Positions 60,215-64,000 of a stretch of 64,000 nucleotides of DNA are shown here, one piece after another (positions within the stretch are counted from its first letter, which is position 1; each line of letters starts with the position of its first letter). Under the pieces are notes generated by a model. The model was not told the DNA's origin. It saw only the letters and a program-made list of their open reading frames with translations, and ran no database searches. A program made the translations under genes and the position numbers. The DNA is from Microglena sp. YARC (taxonomy: Eukaryota; Chlorophyta; Chlorophyceae; Chlamydomonadales; Chlamydomonadaceae), in assembly GCA_022414725.1 (NCBI GenBank), contig CM039463.1:39945884-40009883 (forward strand). The letters run 5' to 3'.

Positions 60215-61753
60215 TTTCTTGTCCAAAGCATACCCATCAATCTGAGCCTGCAAGGAGGCCAGCTGCCGCGGAGTAAGCACACCTGGAAGGGCCAAGGCCA
60301 TGGGCACCGGATTGGTAACCGGTGCACCAGGCTTGGTCTTACGCAGGTGCGGATGCTTCGTGAAACAGCGATCCTCCGAGTGGGTCGTCTTGCTGAGGCA
60401 TGGGCCCCAAGTGCAATCCAGACGTCGCTTGTTGGAACCAGAACCCTGAGAACCAGATCCCTGCCCACGCTGAAACGCAGCATTGGCAGGAACCTGGGGA
60501 GCGTCCCGGGACCAACCAGGATGCCTGGAGTCGGACCTGGGGAGAGCAATGTTCAAAATGTCGAGAGACCGATATGCCTCCAGACAAGACCAGTAATCTA
60601 CAGTCTGTCTGTTAGCCAACATCATACCGTACTGGATCCGCAGCGATTCAAATCGGATCAAACGGATCCCATTCACAATGGTTTCCATGGCGTGGCGCTG
60701 AGTGACAGGATGTCCAGCACTGCGGAGGTCAGTGCACAGACTGCGAACCATGCGAAAGAAATCATCGACACGGTCAGAAGGGCCCATGTGCGCATTATGA
60801 AGTTCGATACGCATGAGAGGGACTCTAGAGGCAAGGGCATCAGACTGCGTCTTCCGGATATCCAAAAGGATATCTCGAGGGGTGGCAAAGTCCTGGTATA
60901 CCTTGACCATATCGTCCTCCATGTTCGCGAGCATCATAGTTAAACACATGAACTCCTGACGTTCGAGAGGCAGTGCACTGAACCCCAACAGTGCAGGATC
61001 AAACCGAGACTCACCATGAATGAGGGTATTAGACCCAGCTCCATTCGCAGAAGGGACAGGAGCCAAGGACCTACGAATGTCCATGAAATACTCCGCAGCA
61101 AGACCAGCGTCAAGAGCGCGCTGGTCGTCTATGTTCCTAATCACAGGAATGGACCTCGCAACACTCATAAGCAGCTCGAAATCTGGGCTAACAGGACACA
61201 GAGGGACAGGCACTCGCACAAACTGATAACCAAGCTTCTCGTGATCACTACGCCTCGTACCACCAAAGGAAACACCATGATCTGGGGGATACAGAATCCC
61301 AGAAGTGACTGGACCAAGAAAAGAACGACACCTGGTACCAAGCTCAGAGAAAGCCATCACTCGGCGATGCCTCAGCTTCACACTAACATTTGCCATTGTA
61401 GCCTGCATATCCATCCGACCGTACAAAGAGCGGTTCAAGGACTCACCATCCCGTCGATCCTGGTTGATCAGGCGGTAGTCCCGCAAGTTCAAAGTCGGAG
61501 GAGATCCACCAGTGAGCAGATGCTCCCAAGATTCGCATGACCGCGTATATAGCATAGGAGGAGGGCCAGGGGCAGGAGGCAGCTCCACCGGCGGAGGCGG
61601 AGGGGGTTCCAGGGAGGCACCAGCAGCAGAGGTGCGTGCAGAGGAAACAGCAGCCTCGCGAGAGCGAGTGTGGTAGCCAGGGAGGCCACGCTCCATGGGG
61701 GCAGATGCAGAGGAAAAAGAAGCAAAGCCCTTCAAGAAAGTGGGCTTAGCCAC
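60212..61753 (-). CDS. gag: Copia Gag (capsid and nucleocapsid)
   Basis: 513 codons. A Pro-rich segment near residues 50-67 is followed by a helical capsid-like region (for example RQEFMCLTMMLANMEDD and HPVTQRHAMETIVNGI) that fits copia Gag proteins. Near the C-terminus is a zinc-knuckle-like motif C-x4-C-x5-H-x4-C (residues about 447-463), with wider spacing than the usual C-x2-C-x4-H-x4-C. It ends DKK-stop (UAG), and Pol follows in the same frame. The Met at 61753 may not be the real start: the frame of 61732-62271 joins smoothly if the four-G run at 61767-61770 (plus strand) had one more base. Gag forms the particle that packages element RNA. Confidence 0.88.
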   Translation of the reverse strand: MAKPTFLKGFASFSSASAPMERGLPGYHTRSREAAVSSARTSAAGASLEPPPPPPVELPPAPGPPPMLYTRSCESWEHLLTGGSPPTLNLRDYRLINQDRRDGESLNRSLYGRMDMQATMANVSVKLRHRRVMAFSELGTRCRSFLGPVTSGILYPPDHGVSFGGTRRSDHEKLGYQFVRVPVPLCPVSPDFELLMSVARSIPVIRNIDDQRALDAGLAAEYFMDIRRSLAPVPSANGAGSNTLIHGESRFDPALLGFSALPLERQEFMCLTMMLANMEDDMVKVYQDFATPRDILLDIRKTQSDALASRVPLMRIELHNAHMGPSDRVDDFFRMVRSLCTDLRSAGHPVTQRHAMETIVNGIRLIRFESLRIQYGMMLANRQTVDYWSCLEAYRSLDILNIALPRSDSRHPGWSRDAPQVPANAAFQRGQGSGSQGSGSNKRRLDCTWGPCLSKTTHSEDRCFTKHPHLRKTKPGAPVTNPVPMALALPGVLTPRQLASLQAQIDGYALDKK

Positions 61754-62271
61754 CTCCGGGTAAGCCGGGGAACAGGCTCAAAGGGAGGCGCCGACGATGG
61801 CTGAGGCTGATACACAGGCGAAAGCTCTCGATTAGGCATCTGCTGATCAGCAGGCTCATACACCGGCGAAACAGCGGAAGTCTCAAAGACACGAGTGGCA
61901 GCAGCAGATGGGGTCACGCCACCGAAGTCAGCACTCGTAGCACTCTTCAAGTCCTCCTCATCATCAGTAGTAGTAGAGTAGTCTTCATCATAATTGAAGG
62001 GGACGCAATGAGGCTGCGGGTCTGATGCACAACGGATGATCTGTGTCTGTACACAACACAGCTTCATCAGGACATCCTCAACATCAGAGGACAGGCGTCG
62101 AACATTGAGAGAAGGAACCGTAAAGTTGGAGGATTGATCGGGGGGGGTTACTTCCTTGATGGCGGAAGGACCCTCCTCTCCGGCAGCAGAGGCCGCTGGC
62201 GCGCAGTCGTCTAGCCAATCTAGAGGAACCTTCACCCCCGTTGGGAGGATTCGGTCGCATCCATTGCTCAC
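61732..62271 (-). CDS. gag: Copia Gag N-terminal extension (shifted frame)
   Basis: 179 codons counted from a GTG; no ATG in this frame is found near the 5' LTR, and the frame is open back to about 62323. The protein is acidic and Ser/Pro-rich (DEDYSTTTDDEEDL; repeated SPVYEP and SPVYQP), without a recognised domain. It overlaps the start of the main Gag frame by 22 bases, and one extra base in the run at 61767-61770 would fuse the two. Another frame (62084-62299) has an ATG, MGSWDPQCHCEQW, and could be the true start if the five-G run on the coding strand near 62240 is also miscounted. Confidence 0.6.
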   Translation of the reverse strand: MSNGCDRILPTGVKVPLDWLDDCAPAASAAGEEGPSAIKEVTPPDQSSNFTVPSLNVRRLSSDVEDVLMKLCCVQTQIIRCASDPQPHCVPFNYDEDYSTTTDDEEDLKSATSADFGGVTPSAAATRVFETSAVSPVYEPADQQMPNRELSPVYQPQPSSAPPFEPVPRLTRRWLSPLS

Positions 62272-62399
62272 AATGACACTGCGGATCCCACGAGCCCATG
62301 AAACACCATTAAGTTTGGTAAGTTTTCACAAAGCCGGCAGGAGGCCCTCGCGGAAGTTGCATTATCAAAGCAGTGGTAGTGATGAGGAGCCCAGTAACC
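62272..62399 (-). promoter_or_regulatory. Copia 5' leader with primer-binding site
   Basis: On the coding strand, ggttactgggctcctcatc starts immediately inside the 5' LTR, where the primer-binding site should lie. It does not look like the common tggtatcagagc type (complement of the 3' end of initiator tRNA-Met). It resembles the half-tRNA site of Drosophila copia (ggttatgggcccag), which pairs with a fragment cut in the anticodon loop. That resemblance is partial and from memory. Confidence 0.4.
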
Positions 62400-62723
62400 T
62401 ATCAGCTTGAAATCACTCCGGTAGAGTGGACAGTAGATTAAAGCAGCGGAACAGACGCACCAATCTATACACGGAGACAAGGATAACGTTACAGACACAG
62501 GAGACCCATAAAGGGGCACCTGTGGTGAAAGGAGGCGGTAGACAGGAACCTAACAGGGTACAGATCAGACCGGAGACGTAGGTGACAGGAAGCTGCCACT
62601 GAGTCATCTCAAGATGACTCAGTCCCACGGGAAGCTGGCTCAGGAGAGCCGATAGTTCTAAGGGAGTACATAAGTAGTCACCAAGTCATAAAACGCGTGA
62701 GAGCACCGCTATACATGCTGATA
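62400..62723 (-). repeat. 5' LTR of the copia element
   Basis: 324 bp; compared by eye with 55802-56125, no difference was found. In element orientation this is the promoter-bearing LTR. It contains the second copy of the bZIP-like palindrome (62599-62622) and ends at the duplication catac. Confidence 0.96.
62599..62622. promoter_or_regulatory. LTR palindrome with two bZIP-like sites (5' LTR copy)
   Basis: Same 11-bp inverted repeat as at 56001-56024. In the 5' LTR it is well placed to affect element transcription. Confidence 0.5.
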
Positions 62724-62728
62724 CATAC
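62724..62728. repeat. Target-site duplication (catac), right copy
   Basis: Identical to 55797-55801; the satellite resumes at once with tcagaagcttag. Confidence 0.93.
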
Positions 62729-64000
62729 TCAGAAGCTTAGAGTATAGTAGCTCGGTATTGTCAAAATAGGGATCACACTCAGAAGCTTAGAGTATAGTAG
62801 CTCGGTATTGTTACAATAGGGATCATATTCAGAAGCTTAGAGTATAGTAGCTCGGTATTGTTACAATAGGGATCATACTCAGAAGCTTAGAGTATAGTAG
62901 CTCGGTATTGTCACAATAGGGATCATACTCAGAAGCTTAGAGTATAGTAGCTCGGTATTGTCACAATAGGGATCATACTCAGAAGCTTAGAGTATAGTAG
63001 CTCAGTATTGTTACAACAGGGATCATACTCAGTATCTTAGAGTATAGTAGCTCGGTATTGTCACAATTGGGATCATACTCAGTAGCTTAGAGTATAGTAG
63101 CTCGGTATTGTTACAATAGGGATCATACTCAGAAGCTTAGAGTATAGTAGCTCGGTATTGTTACAATAGAGATCATACTCAGTAGCTTAGAGTAAAGTAG
63201 TTCGGTATTGTTCCAATAGGGATCATACTCAGAAGCTTAGAGTATAGTAGCTCGGTATTGTTCCAATAGGGTCTTACTCAGAAGCTTAGAGTATAGTAGC
63301 TCGGTATTGTTACAATTGGGATCATATTCAGAAGCTTAGAGTATAGTAGCTCGGTATTGTTACAATAGGGATCATACATTCATACATAATAGCTTAGAGT
63401 ATAGTAGCTCGGTATTGATACACTAGGGATCATCCTCAGTAGCTAAGAGTATAGTAGTTCGGTATTGTTACAATAGGGATCATACTCAGTAGCTTAGATA
63501 TAGTAGTTCGTTATTGTTACAATAGGGATCATACATTCATACTAAATAGCTTAGAGTATAGTAGCTCGGTATTGTTACAATAGGGATCATACTCAGTAGC
63601 TTAGAGTATAGTAGTTCGGTATTGTTACAATAGGGATCATACTCAGAAGCTTAGAGTATAGTAGCTCGGTATTGTCACAATAGGGATCATACATTCATAC
63701 CCAATAGCTTAGATTATAGTAGCTCGGTATTGTTACAATAGGGATCATACTCAGAAGCTTAGAGTATAGTAGCTCTGTATTGTTACAATAGGGATCATAC
63801 TCAGTAGCTTAGAGTATAGTAGCTCGGTATTGTTACAATAGGGATCATATTCAGAAGCTTAGAGTATAGTAGCTCGATATTGTTACGATAAGGATCATAC
63901 ATTTATACTCAATAGCTTAGAGTATAGTAGCTCGGTATTGTTACAATACGGATCATACTCGGAAGCTTAGAGTATAGTAGCTCGGTATTGTCACAATAGG
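62724..64000 (+). repeat. 50-bp satellite array, block 4
   Basis: About 25 units in the same orientation, running off the end of the window. It has the variable-edge variants (tcacaatagg, ttccaatagg, attcatacataatagc, gatacactaggg, agttcgg) and long attcatac units. No gene is seen. Confidence 0.96.

Larger units (their letters stand above)
55802..62723 (-). mobile_element. Complete Ty1/copia LTR retrotransposon
   Basis: 6922 bp, minus-strand orientation, with 324-bp LTRs at both ends, a 5-bp target duplication and the domain order Gag, protease, integrase, reverse transcriptase, RNase H. Integrase before RT defines the copia group. The LTRs look identical along their whole length, indicating a very recent insertion. 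The coding region nevertheless shows several one-base frame breaks, mostly in homopolymer runs (59432-59436, 58857-58861, 61767-61770, one between 58449 and 58615) and one UAG between Gag and Pol. LTR ends are tatcagc...gctgata, not the usual TG...CA. Confidence 0.95.

Noticed and set aside
1..64000. CRISPR-like regularly spaced repeats.
   Set aside because: The units are contiguous with no unique spacers, the host is eukaryotic and no cas-like gene is present.

Overview
The window is eukaryotic repeat-rich DNA. About 45 kb of the 64 kb (roughly 71%) is one head-to-tail satellite with a 50-bp unit, in the same orientation from end to end. Three unrelated transposable elements have inserted into it, each flanked by a target-site duplication made of satellite sequence. 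Spliceosome-type introns, a Ty1/copia LTR retrotransposon and a non-LTR (LINE) retrotransposon show that the host is a eukaryote. The element types would fit an alga, an early plant or another protist, but nothing here fixes the species. I see no host housekeeping gene, tRNA, rRNA or CRISPR array. A homogenised single-orientation satellite of this size is typical of a centromeric, pericentromeric or knob-like region; that is inference.

Layout. 1-17646: satellite, very noisy at the left end and cleaner to the right. 17647-27148: a 9.5-kb DNA transposon with 29-bp perfect terminal inverted repeats (TIRs) and a 4-bp target duplication (agta). It holds a large internal palindrome made of a 78-bp hairpin-bearing minisatellite, and a broken intron-containing gene resembling the transposase-like DUF7869 family. 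27149-51580: satellite, nearly perfect from about 29.0 to 46.6 kb and more variable on both sides. 51581-53872: a 5'-truncated LINE (reverse transcriptase and C-terminal zinc finger) with a TGTAA-repeat tail and a 7-bp duplication. 53873-55801: satellite. 55802-62723: a complete copia retrotransposon on the minus strand, with 324-bp LTRs identical by eye and a 5-bp duplication (catac). 62724-64000: satellite.

The elements are self-contained. The copia element encodes Gag, protease, integrase, reverse transcriptase and RNase H in that order. Gag and Pol share one frame and are separated by a single UAG codon, which suggests stop-codon readthrough. Its other frame breaks are mostly one-base changes in homopolymer runs, although its LTRs are identical, so they look more like consensus errors than decay. 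The LINE shows similar breaks.

The most novel object is the 9.5-kb TIR element. Its transposase-like gene carries, inside its introns, single copies of the hairpin that builds the large inverted minisatellite arms. Its ends carry subterminal palindromes, and the same acidic-tailed gene end lies near both termini. I cannot place it in a superfamily with confidence.
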